64,000 nt of DNA. Source: Chitinophagaceae bacterium. Lineage in GTDB: Bacteria > Bacteroidota > Bacteroidia > Chitinophagales > Chitinophagaceae. Shown here piece by piece: positions 46,680 through 57,600 of this stretch. The translations under genes and the position numbers were made by a program. A model generated the notes under the pieces. The model was given only the letters and a program-made list of their open reading frames with translations. It was not told where the DNA came from and ran no database searches. Location of the stretch: the NCBI GenBank assembly GCA_016710745.1, contig JADJVB010000013.1:186001-250000 (forward strand). Reading direction: 5' to 3'. Positions within the stretch are counted from its first letter, which is position 1; each line of letters begins with the position of its first letter.

Positions 46680-48617
46680 GATTTTCGTTTTGGTTATCAG
46701 GAATCTGTATGGAAATGGTAGTGCCATCCTGCACGGCAATATCAATTTTGCCTTCCAGTTTTTCAGTAAAGCCCTTATCATCCGGTATCCAAAAGAACGG
46801 CTTTTTTTTTCTGTAAGCTCCTGTTGCAGTCCAACGCCATCATCTGCCACGCTTAGTATATAACTGCTAGAAGCGGGTTGATGAATAAAACTAACGTTGA
46901 TCACACCTCCGGCTCTGCCTGCAAAGGCATACTTGTAGGCATTTGTAACCAGTTCGTTAATGATAAGCCCCAGCGGAACCACGGTGTCAATATCCAGCTC
47001 TGCATCATCTACCTGTTGCTGCAGTGTTATTTTTGTTTCTTCTTTTTCATTACTGTCTTCAATATAAGTAAGCAGTTCACTGATGTAATCTTTAATCTTA
47101 AGCGAAGTAAGATTACCGGCATCCCTGTACAGGAACTGGTGAATAAGCGCCATTGATTGCACACGGTTACGCCCTGCCTGCACGGCGGAGTAAGCTTTTT
47201 CATCGCTTATATAATGCGATTGAAGATTAAGCAGACTTGTTACCACCTGCAAATTATTTTTTACCCGGTGATGAATTTCCTTCATCAATACTTCTTTTTC
47301 CTTTAACGATTTTTCAATCTCTATTTTATTTTTTGCCAGCAAAGCATTCTTGCGTTTAAAAATATGATACGCATAAAATGCAAGGCCGGCCAGCAGCAAT
47401 AGAAAAACAGTTGACAATAAAAACAGGTTTCGCAGCATGAGGTTTCTCTTCGATTTTTCTTCGGTGGTAGATACTTTATCAGTAAGCTCACCAATCTGTT
47501 GATCCTGTTTTCCTTTTTCATACAGGGCATTCATTTCATTTATCTGGCGTATGTTCTCTTCGTTAAGCAGGCTGTCTGTAAGTGTTTTGTGCAGGTTGTT
47601 GTAGCGGTATGCACTGGTGTAGTCATTCTTTATTACATAGCCTTCTGCAATCAGTTTGTAAAATGCAGCTACAAATTCCCGGTCATTAAATTTTTGTGCA
47701 TAAGCGGCTCCTTTAGTAAACCACTCAATTGCTTCGCCGGTTTTTTTGTGGTACAGGGCAATGCTGCCAAAACCCTGCAGGCAACTGATATAGGATGCCT
47801 GCTCTTCTGCTACATTTAATTGGGGAAATAATTTAACCAAAATTTTTTCCGCCTCATCAAACCAGTTTAACCCCAGCAATGCAGCTGCCAGGTTGGCTTT
47901 GCCTTCATGGATATCCTGCGGTACAAAAGCGAGCTTAAGTACTTCGTTGGCATAATATACGGCGCTGTCGTATTTGCCCATGTATTGATAACAGGAACCA
48001 ATATTGATGGATGAATTGATAATGCCTTGTTTGTTTTTTAATTCTTTTTTTATCTGAAGCGATAATTGGTTATATCGCAATGCGTTTGCATAATCTTTCC
48101 GGGAACGATAAACCAACGCAATATTATTGTAGGATTGAGCGATTTCTTTCCGGGCTTTATATTCTTCCCGGAGTTTTAATGCTTCAAAATGATTGCGAAG
48201 CGCCAGTTCGTAACTCCCGGCAGCATAGTATGCATTGGCAATATCGGTAAGTATATTGGCTTGGGTGGGATGCAGGTTGTATTCTTTTGTGATCGCCAAT
48301 GCCTGGTTAAGGTAAAGAATGGCTGAATCTGTTTTGCCTTTTATATCATAACTGATACCGAGATTTTTTATCGCTCTTGCTTCCTGCCTGATACTGCCCG
48401 ATTGCACAGCCATCTGCCCGGCCCTGTTTGCAAACAGGATAGACGAATCTACATTATAATCAAACATGTAAAAAGCAAGTTCGTTCAGCGCATCGCTTTT
48501 TACAGAATCATGAACGGCTGATGATGCTACTTTAAGCAAGGAGTCTTTTTCAGCAAATTGACAGATTGCCAGAAAAGGGAACAGTGATGTAAGCAGTATG
48601 GCTAATAAATATTTCAT
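46672..48617 (-). CDS. TPR sensor histidine kinase, HisKA_2 type (one frameshift)
   Basis: The reconstructed 648-residue kinase has a signal peptide (SLFPFLAICQ), five to seven TPR repeats (about 70-330; YNNIALVYRSRKDYANALRYNQLSL), a membrane helix (about 395-417), a coiled-coil linker and an HWE/HisKA_2 kinase core with IHHRVKNNLQVVTSLLNLQ (H-box) and ATPase motifs NELVTNAYKYAF and DDGVGL. Near 46764-46770 one base is missing: restoring it changes the end to RALTEKLEGKIDIAVQDGT and SIQIPDNQNENHE, a normal kinase end with a stop at 46672 overlapping the regulator start; the span is one base short. Periplasmic TPR sensors of this type are common in Bacteroidota. Confidence 0.88.
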
Positions 48618-48940
48618 TGATTGAAATAAAGAATCAAATGTAATAATAATGATTATTTTGTTACTACTCCTTTAGGCTGAATTTATTGTAGCTAATCTGT
48701 TAGGGAGTTACCTGAGACTTATTTTTAAAAGACCCATGGGGCCGAAATGGTAGCAGAAAATTATTCAATCGCATGTATTTTAGCTCCATCGGAGCGGCAT
48801 TTTTTATATATCGTTCCGACGGAGGTCTGAAAAAGGTAATAAAATCGTTTTTCTACTAACATTCCACCCCTCTGAGGCAAAATAAAATTACCTCCGCCAA
48901 CAGGTTGTAGCTAACGTATGTAAGGCTGAAGTATAGAAGG
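48618..48940. other. Intergenic region with interspersed hairpin
   Basis: The stretch holds CTCCATCGGAG (48784-48794) pairing with TTCCGACGGAG (48813-48823), the same family as the hairpin at 33402-33446 (CTCC-GTA/ATC-GGAGCGGCAT). Upstream, GACCCATGGGGCCGAAATGG near 48730 is a degenerate copy. Promoters of the kinase operon must lie here, but I see no clear -7 box. No gene is supported. Confidence 0.45.
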
Positions 48941-48991
48941 AAAAATCATCCAAAAGGACGATTAAAGACCGGCACCGGCGGAATACTTTTA
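48941..48991 (+). promoter_or_regulatory. Operator palindrome and promoter of the helical secreted-protein gene
   Basis: The 21-nt site at 48941-48961 (core TCATCC-AAAA-GGACGA) is identical to the site before the gene at 45942. A -7 box TACTTTTA (48984-48991) follows after exactly 22 nt, as in the other promoter, and lies 28 bp from the ATG. No separate -33 TTG is present, as expected if an activator bound at the palindrome replaces it. Confidence 0.65.
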
Positions 48992-49019
48992 CCTCATCAT
49001 TAACGCAAATAAATACAGT

Positions 49020-50583
49020 ATGAAAAAGATATTATTTACAGTATGGATGCTGCTGATTGCAGACTTTGTTTTTTCGCAGGCCTTATCACCCGAAACAAAA
49101 CTTGCGGTAAACACTATATCTAACCTGCTGCCGAGGATGGCCACGAATGAGCAATACACACAACCTATCGGTATTGAAGAGTTCGCCAAAGTGAGAAAGG
49201 AATGGGACGCCTACAATGAAAATCATACAGCTGTTGTAAATGCCTGGAATAAAATACCCAAAGCAGAGCAACAACATCCCGATGTGCAGGCCATACGTAA
49301 ACCATTGGCCGACCGTATTGCGTTTTTTCAAAAATGGACAATACAACTAAAAGCCACGCAAAAAATTATCAATGATAATCCACAAGTATTTGCCAATTCA
49401 AATAATAGTGCCCCGCTTTCTGAAACAGGCAGACAAAAATTAAAACAGATTGGCCCGCTGCTGGCTGCAATAGAGATTAACAAAGAATATGCAGCTGTTT
49501 TATTGCCCAACCAATATGTGCCTGCGGCAGAATGGTTTCTTAAAATAAAAGGCAACTATCTTAAAGCAACTGGTTTGCTGGCTTCACTGCAAAAAATAGA
49601 AAGACCGCACCCGGATGCGATGAAAGAAGAGGAAAAACTGCTGGAAATTCAGGCAGTATATCTTAATGTAGAAAAACAATTGAAAGCCATAGGTACCGCA
49701 CAAACCAATAGCGGCATTAGAAAAATGTGGGCAGATGACACTGAAAAATATAAAGAATCGGTATTAACATTTGCTGACGTACTGGGCGTTGATATGCCAC
49801 AAACCACAACCAACTCCTGGACATTGTTTGAACTCTCGCCTGATAATTATGATAAAACATTAAAAGACCTGGAAGAATTATCTGTACTGATGAGCGGCAA
49901 TTATAAAGACCTGGTTGACAATTTTAGTTATGTATTTCCAACATTAGGTACCTCACCCTGCGTGTATCGGATGGTATCAGTACACCGAAAAGCGTTGATA
50001 CCCGAAGTGGTAAAACTTTCGGCAACAAGATTTTTGGCAAATGCCATGCATGGTGCACCCGATATAGCAGACCTGGAAAAACAGGAAGGCTGGATGGACG
50101 GCAGTTTTACGCCAAGAGAAAGTAAAAAGAAACTCACCGAAATAAAATCACGTTTTACGCCGGTATTAAAAAAATCGGGCGTTACTGAAACAGAAGCAGG
50201 ACTTGATCAATTGGATACTGTGTACAATGCCTACTGGCGCAAGGCTGAAGAGCTGGCACCAAAATGGATTTTTCCAATGGATGCTGAAGCTACCGGTGAT
50301 GCAAGGGCCAGAACACTATTTACAAGCGAAATAAAAGCAGCTTTCCCCGGGGTGCAAATAATAAAACTTGGTTTTGCCTACGATGCCAAATGGACTGTTT
50401 ACCTGGATTCAAAAAAATCAACCCAAACACCGAACTATTGGTACTACAGCCTTGATGAAAGTACCCGGCGAAAAATATTTTACAGCCTGGCAATTGTTAT
50501 TTAATGAAGATTATGTGGGAGGAGGTAAATTCTCCGGTGGTTCTATACAATGGTTAAAGTGGAGATGGCAGGGCAGTAAATAA
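49020..50583 (+). CDS. Secreted, mainly helical protein of unknown function (one frameshift)
   Basis: The reconstructed 520-residue protein has a signal peptide (MKKILFTVWMLLIADFVFSQ) and long amphipathic helices through residues 30-440, then a beta-rich end with GFAYDAKWTVYLDSKK and, after a frameshift near 50460-50480, GEKYFTAWQLLFNEDYVGGG and IQWLKWRWQGSK. In the uncorrected frame it would stop at 50504. The span of 1564 nt is one base over. I recognise no domain. It shares its promoter architecture with the Tudor-like gene, so both are likely induced by the neighbouring two-component system. Confidence 0.7.
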
Positions 50584-50665
50584 CAGATACCGGTATTGAA
50601 TGGGTTTCCGGGCTACAGATTATTGCTAAAAACATGATAAAGAATATAAAACGGTAAAATGTATT

Positions 50666-50845
50666 TTACGTTGTTTGATCATTCTCTTTGTGTTTGCGAT
50701 ATTTCTTTGTTCCATAGTAAGTTCCTGCAGCAGGCAATAAACTCAATCCGCCATCAACTGGTGCATCAGGGGCGCCGCGCGGGTCCTGCGCCAATAATGT
50801 AAATAACAATAGCCAGTAGCCCTTTTTTCTCTTTATAAAATTCAT
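50666..50845 (-). CDS. Small PID-CTERM-like protein
   Basis: The 59-residue frame starts at ATG 50845: MNFIKRKKGYWLLLF gives a basic-hydrophobic signal, followed by APDAPVDGGLSLLPAAGTYYG and a basic tail (TKKYRKHKEN). The P-[IV]-D-G-G-x-S-L-L-x-A-A-G-x-x-Y-G-x-K-K pattern is that of the PID-CTERM predicted sorting signal of Bacteroidota: a short helix after Pro-Ile/Val-Asp, then positive charges. In such proteins the motif is C-terminal, and very short proteins consisting of signal plus motif occur. It lies between the helical protein and mfd on the opposite strand from the former. Confidence 0.65.
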   Translation of the reverse strand: MNFIKRKKGYWLLLFTLLAQDPRGAPDAPVDGGLSLLPAAGTYYGTKKYRKHKENDQTT

Positions 50846-51017
50846 GGCCGGAATTAATAATTGGTAATAATTAATAAGTTCACCGTCCGGGTATTATCTG
50901 GTTTGACGATCTCCAGTTGATAACCGCCACCCGGTATATTCAGCACGGCAACGGTTTGTGTCCCCTTCCTGCCGGGGTTTGGCAAAACAGGTGTAGCTAA
51001 GTTTTAGTTCGCAAGCT
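50846..51017 (-). other. Gap behind mfd with a possible C-terminal gene remnant
   Basis: On the minus strand, an open stretch from just after a stop to 50854 reads NLATPVLPNPGRKG, TQTVAVLNIPGGGYQLEIV, KPDNTRTVNLLIITNY. It lacks any start codon but looks like a beta-rich protein end. It may be the remnant of a lost secreted-protein gene, or belong to a frame damaged by sequencing errors. Confidence is low. Confidence 0.2.
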
Positions 51018-54000
51018 TCAAATAGCGTAGGGGAGTGGCTTAAAAATAAACTGCTTCATCTTAAGCAAAAAATCGTGGAGTGCTGTCATTGTCTTTACAT
51101 CATCAACCACCAACAGGAAATTTTTGCCAGCTTGTTTCAGCCTCGCCTTATTGGTACCTTTCTGTAAAAAATCAATCATCTTGTTAAACAGGTCCGATGT
51201 AAAATAAGGGCTATCGGGGTTACTTACAAAAACGCATTTAAGTGATTCGTTCTTTAAGAACATCTTTTCAAAACCAAGTGCTACTGCCATTTTTCGGCAC
51301 CTTACGGTGGTAAACAAATCTTCTACCTGCGCCGGTATTGGTCCAAACCTGTCAGTCATTTCGGTATGAAAAGCAGTAAGGTCTTCTTCCGTTTCACAAT
51401 TATCCAAACGGCTGTACAGCGATAATCGTTCAGTAATACTCTCCACATAACTATCCGGTATTAAAATTTCCAGATCAGTATCAATGCTGCAGTCGGTTAC
51501 AAAATCATCCTGTTGGGCTATCTCGTCCTTATACAACTCCTTGAACTCGGTGCGTTTTAATTCCCGTATCGCTTCATCTAAAATTTTATGATACATTTCA
51601 AACCGATCTCGGCGATGAAACCGCTTTGCTCGCCACCCAGCATATTACCCGCACCACGTATATCCAGGTCCCGCATCGCGATCTGGAAACCACTGCCCAG
51701 TTCGCTATACTGTTCCAGGGTGCTGAGTCTTTTCCGGCTGTCAGCAGGCAGGGTGCTCAAAGGCGGTGCAAACAAATAGCAGAACGCTTTTTTATTGCTG
51801 CGGCCAACACGTCCTCTCAATTGATGCAGGTCACTCAATCCAAACTGATGTGCATTATTGATGATGATGGTATTTACATTCGGTATATCTACGCCGCTCT
51901 CCACAATATTGGTACAAACCAGCACATCGTATTTTTTATCCATAAAATCGAGGATGGTGTCTTCCAGGTCATCGCCATCCATCTGGCCATGGGCGTAGGC
52001 GATGCTCAGATCCGGACAAAGACCCTGAATAAATCCTTTCATCTCGGCCAAACCGTTTACCCGGTTATGAATAAAGAAAACCTGTCCGCCTCTTTCGGTT
52101 TCGTAATAAATGCTGTCGCGGATGGCATCCTCATTAAAAACCATCACTTCGGTTTGAATGGGCTGCCTGTTTGGCGGGGGCGTATTGATGATGCTCAGGT
52201 CTCTGGCTCCCATTAAACTGAATTGCAATGTTCTTGGTATCGGTGTTGCGGTAAGGGTTAATGAATCAACGGTTGTACGTAACTGTTTTAATTTTTCTTT
52301 CGCCGCCACACCAAATTTTTGTTCCTCATCGATGATCATGATACCCAGGTCTTTAAATTTTACCTGTTTATTGAGCAGGGCATGGGTACCGATGATGATA
52401 TCTATTTTTCCTTCGGCCACTTTTTCCATCGTTTCCTTTTTTTCTTTCGCCGATTTAAAACGATTGATAAAGTCAACAGTTACCGGAAAATCCTTTAACC
52501 GGTCGCCAAAGGTTTTATAATGCTGGTAAGCCAAAATGGTAGTGGGTACCAAAACTGCGGCCTGTTTACCATCGCACACGCTTTTAAAAGCAGCCCGTAT
52601 GGCGATCTCTGTTTTTCCAAAACCCACATCACCGCAAACCAGCCTGTCCATCGGCGATGGTTTTTCCATGTCGCGTTTTACATCTTCGGTGGCTTTACCC
52701 TGGTCGGGCGTGTCTTCATAAATAAAACTGGCCTCGAGTTCGGTTTGCAGGTAGTTATCCGGTGCATGGGCAAATCCTTCCTGGCTTTTTCGCTGGGCAT
52801 ATAATTTGATCAGGTCGGTGGCAATATCTTTTACCTGCCTGCGGGTTTTGTCTTTCAGTTTATTCCATACATCACTGCCCAGTTTATTCATTTTGGGCAC
52901 GGTGCCTTCCTTGCCGCTATACTTCCCGATCTTGTGCAGCGAGGAAATATTCACATACAACAGGTCGCCGTCTTTGTATTGAATGCGCACGGCTTCCTGC
53001 ATCCGGCCATTGGCTTCAATTTTCTGTAATCCACTATACACGCCAACGCCATGATCAATATGGGTAACATAGTCGCCGGGTTGCAGTTCCCGGAGTGTTT
53101 TTAACGTGAGCGCTTTGTTTTTACTGAACGCCTGTTTTACTTTGTATTTATGATAGCGTTGAAAGATCTGGTGGTCGGTGTAGCAAACCACTTTCAGGTC
53201 ATCATCAATAAAACCCTCATGAATGGACGTGGGTATAGGAATAACATTGATTTCGGCCTTACCACCGGGGCCTGCGGCGAGGTCTGTAAAAATCACGTGC
53301 AGCCTTTCGAGCTGCTTTGGGTTTTCGGCAAATAAATAAATGTCGTATTTCTGCTCTTAGTATTCTTTTAAATTTTTTATGAGCAACTCAAAATTTCGGT
53401 TGAAAGCGGGCTGTTCTTTTGTAGCAAAGTTCACCTGCAGTCCTGTACCGGGCCGGGTATTAATTCCAAATTCTACCAAATGCCGTTGCGATAATTTGGT
53501 TTCAATACCGGAAGCATTTATAAAGTCAGATGCACTTACAGTTGTTTTGGATTGATAGTTGTCTTCCTCATCTATGGCAGCCGAAGTGCTTTCCGGATTT
53601 TGCTTCAGTAATTCCAGATAGGCCTGTAAATCCTCTTCCTGTTGTTCAATTTTTTCCCTGATAAAACTCCAGTCGTCGGTCCACACAACCGTATTCCCGG
53701 GTAAAAAATCCAGTATAGAAACTTTCTCTCCCGAATCAAACTGCGTTTCTACATTCGGAATAATACTTACCTGCAATAATTTTCTTTCACTTAGCTGTGT
53801 TTCGGGGTCAAAGATGCGGATGCTGTCTACCTCATTGCCAAATAATTCCACGCGGTAAGGTTTTTCATTTCCGAAAGAATAAATATCCAGGATTCCGCCC
53901 CGAACGGCAAATTGTCCGGGTTCATAAACAAAATCGGTACGGGTGAAACCATAGCCAACAAATTTTTCATAGATGGCGGGGGGGGCAATCGTATCGCCTT

Positions 54001-54460
54001 GTTTTATGGAAATGATATGGGCAGAAAGTGTTTTGGGTAAAACTACTTTTTCGAACAGCGCTTCCGGCTAAGTAATAATGGCACCAACCCGGTTTCGCTT
54101 AATGGATTGGCGAACCGGGTGAGGCATTCGGTGCGCAACATCACATGACTGGCGTTGAGCAGCCTGTAATTTTTTTTTATTTTTAAATGAGGAAGGAAAG
54201 TAGAACAGGTTGAGTGCACTGCTGATATTTTCTAATGTGTTGTGAAAATAGGCCGCTTCTTCAGCGTCTTTTAAAATAACCAGGTGGTTTTGCTGAGCTG
54301 CGGAAGCGTGGTTAAAAACCGCTGAAACGATGAACGGAGCAGCACTTCCATGGAGTCCGTTAAGCTGTATTTGTTGCGGTTCCGACAAGGTGATCCCATC
54401 CACTATTTTAAAACAGCGGGGGTCATTGGCATATCTGTTCGTCAACATTTCCAGATTCAT
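51018..54460 (-). CDS. mfd: Transcription-repair coupling factor (several frameshifts)
   Basis: Pieces in different frames assemble into a protein of about 1147 residues, normal for Mfd. From the N-terminus: UvrB-like region (YEPGQFAVRGGILDIYSFGNEKPYRVELFGNEVDSIRIFD, in two parts), the CarD-like RNA polymerase-interacting domain (LQPGDYVTHIDHGVGVYSGL), and the RecG-like translocase with GDVGFGKTE, DEEQKFGV, TATPIPRTL, VESGVDIPN and QLRGRVGRS, then the TRCF C-terminal domain. Breaks lie near 54170, 54065, 53945, 53350 and 51590. Mfd removes stalled RNA polymerase and recruits UvrA. Because the gene is conserved throughout, the breaks are most likely consensus errors. The extreme C-terminus may continue some codons past 51018 in another frame. 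Confidence 0.92.
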
Positions 54461-54621
54461 CAGGGCGGCAAATATACGGTGAATAAGAAAAGCAGCAGAT
54501 ATTAGCTGTAAATTGGCAATATTGAAGCTATTAAATCGTTATCAGTACGTCTTATCAGTGATTTATTGTATATTTTTGTGATACAGGCGTTTTGAACCAA
54601 AATCCAATGACATTTTACCAA

Positions 54622-57600
54622 ATGAAGAAATTCTATTCTTATTGCCTTTCAATACTGCTTTTTTTTAGTTTTACAGAACTTGCTGCGCAAACTACTGACC
54701 TGCCGGTACGGTTTGCTACCGGTAATTTTATTACCGGAAATAATGTTGAAAAACAGGTATTCCAAAAGGAAAATATACTGGCCTCTTTTTATAACCAGGC
54801 GTATTATGTTTTGGTACAGTTTTCGAAATTACCCTCAGCACAAGAGCAAATAAATTTGCGGAATGCCGGGCTGAACCTGGAAACCTATATACCGGGTAAC
54901 GCCTATTTTGCTACGATTGACAAAACCTTTGATTTTTCAAAGGCTGATCAGTTTGATATTATTTCGTTGAACAACATGCCGGTTTCCTATAAACTGGATC
55001 CGGCCGTTTTACATTATAAAGATCCGGGTAATAAAGAAGATCATAAATTAATTGCAGTTAGTTATTACCCATCGGTAAACAAGGCCGAAGCTGTTGCAGC
55101 CATGCAAAACGCCGGTGCCGTAATCGTACCAACAAAATTTAATGAACCGGATGTTGTTTTTATTCAGGCAGATGCGAATAAAATTAATACCCTTGCTGCG
55201 TTGCCGTTTGTAATGTATATCAGTTTACAAAGTCTTGCCGATAAAACCTTAAACTATAAAAGTGTTGGTAAACACGCGGTCACCAATTTGCTTTCTCCGG
55301 CTGGAAAGAATTTAAGTGGAAAAGGCGTTGTGGTAGGCGTGGGTGATAATTCTGAAATCGTTACCCAGCATATCGATTTTAACGACCGGGTGATTAACCG
55401 GGTTCCGTTCCCTTTCAGTTTTCATGGCATTCATGTATCCGGAACCGTGGCCGGCGCCGGGATCCTCGATCAGCGCCACCATGGAATGGCACCCAGGGCT
55501 ACCATTGTAAGCCAGTACCTCAGCGATATCATAACCACAGCCCCGACCTATGTGGCCGACTACAATATGATCGCCACCAATAATTCTTATTATGCCGGGC
55601 AACCCGGTTGCCCCGGAAACGGCGCATACGATGTGTTGAGTAATTACACCGACCGGCAAATGGGCGACTATAAAAATTTATTACACGTTTTTTCGGCCGG
55701 TAACGATGGGGGGTACACCTGTTCACCATATCCCCTGTCATACGCAACGATAAAATCGGGATACCAGGCAGCCAAAAATGTTTTAACGGTTGGCGCTACC
55801 GATACACTTTATAATGTTGCTTCCTTCAGTAGCAGGGGACCGGTTAACGACGGCCGGCTGAAACCCGAGATCATTGCAACCGGTTATAATGTGTTTTCTA
55901 CAAAACATTTTTTTAGTTATGAAAAAAGCAGCGGTACCAGCATGTCGGGGCCGATTGTTGCGGGAGCAGCTACCATATTAAACGAGCAGTTTCGAAAATC
56001 AAATGTCGCGGCAATACCTCCGGCGGCATTGATAAAAGCCGTTTTGTGTAATGCCGCCGAAGACCTGGGTAACCCGGGCCCCGATTTTAGTTATGGTTTT
56101 GGAAATTTGAATGCGAGGAGGGCAGCCGATGCTATCGAGAATAGCCGGTATTTTATCAGCAGTGCTTTATCGTCTTCAAATACGATAACGGTTCCGGCTG
56201 GTGCCCGTCGGTTAAAAGTGATGTTGTACTGGGCTGATACTGCCGCTGCTGCCAATGCAGCAACCACGTTGGTGAACGATCTGGACCTCACCGTTGTTGA
56301 TCCGGCTTTGTTTACTAACCTGCCCTTGATATTGGATCCATCGCCTGCCAACGTAAATAACAATGCTGTTCCGGGAATAGATCGTGTAAATAATATTGAA
56401 CAGGTGGTGATTGATAACCCGGTGGCTGGAAACTACGATCTACAAGTGAGCACCTTCGCGCTGCCTTATGGCGGTCCGCAACAGTATATTGTTACTTATC
56501 AAATCGACATGAACGGGGTCACCGTTGAATATCCTTTCGGTGATGAAAAACTGGTGCCCGGGGAGCCCGAAGTAATTCGTTGGAATGCCTATGGGGATGA
56601 GTCGAACACGTTTACCATTGATTATTTTGACGGTACTTCCTGGAACCTCATTGATAATAATGTACCGGCCACTGCGCAATCTTATAACTGGGTGGTACCG
56701 GCTACGGTAAGCAATAATTATTTGATCAGGGTAAGCAGAAATGCATCGGCATATTCCGATCAAAGTGACCGGAATTTTACCGTAATTGGCTCGCCGGTTG
56801 TTACCGCCACGGTTCCCTGTGAAGGCTATGCACAATTGGATTGGCCGGCCATTCCCGGTGCAACTTCTTATAACATCTGGCAGCTACAGGCCGATACCAT
56901 GGCGGTTATCGGCAATACTACCGGTCTTACTTATTTAATTTCCGGTTTAAACAGCGCAGGGAGGTATTGGTTTGGTGTTACTGCAAAAAACGGTTTAGTT
57001 GATAGCAGGCGTTCCATTTCAAGACTGGTTACGCCAACCACCGGCGTTTGTACGTTAACTGCTTTTGATAATAATTTAAAAGCAGCATCAATTGATGCGC
57101 CGGTAACCGGCAGGCAGTTTACGTCATCGGCGCTCACAGCAACGGAGCAAATCAGGTTTACGATAAAAAATCTGGATGATGTGGCCACTTCCGGTGCTTA
57201 CAATTTATCGTACCAGGTAAATGGCGGAGCAATTATAACCGAAAGCAGTTCCGCTGTTTTGCCAGCGCTGGCAACTTCGCAATATATTTTTACTGCAACG
57301 GCTGATTTTTCTTCGCCCGGAATGTACAATATAAAGGCCTGGGTTAAACGCCCCGGGGATGCGCAGATTTTGGATGATACCGTATCAGTTTTAATCAAAC
57401 AGTTGGTAAACACAGCAGTAACGCTTCCTGTGGTGGAAGGTTTCGAAAATGCATTGCCAAAAGATTACCTGTTAAATACAACCGGGCTCGATAGTATTGA
57501 CCGCGTAGATTTTAAAACGAGCACGGTACGGGGCAGGGCACGTAGTTTTGTAAATACGGGCTTTGCAAATAACGGGATCAGGGCAATAACCCTGGACCAG

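Noticed and set aside
46056..48617. Single 853-residue hybrid histidine kinase/response regulator
   Set aside because: The kinase end is garbled in this frame and becomes normal, with a stop overlapping the regulator ATG, when one base is restored.
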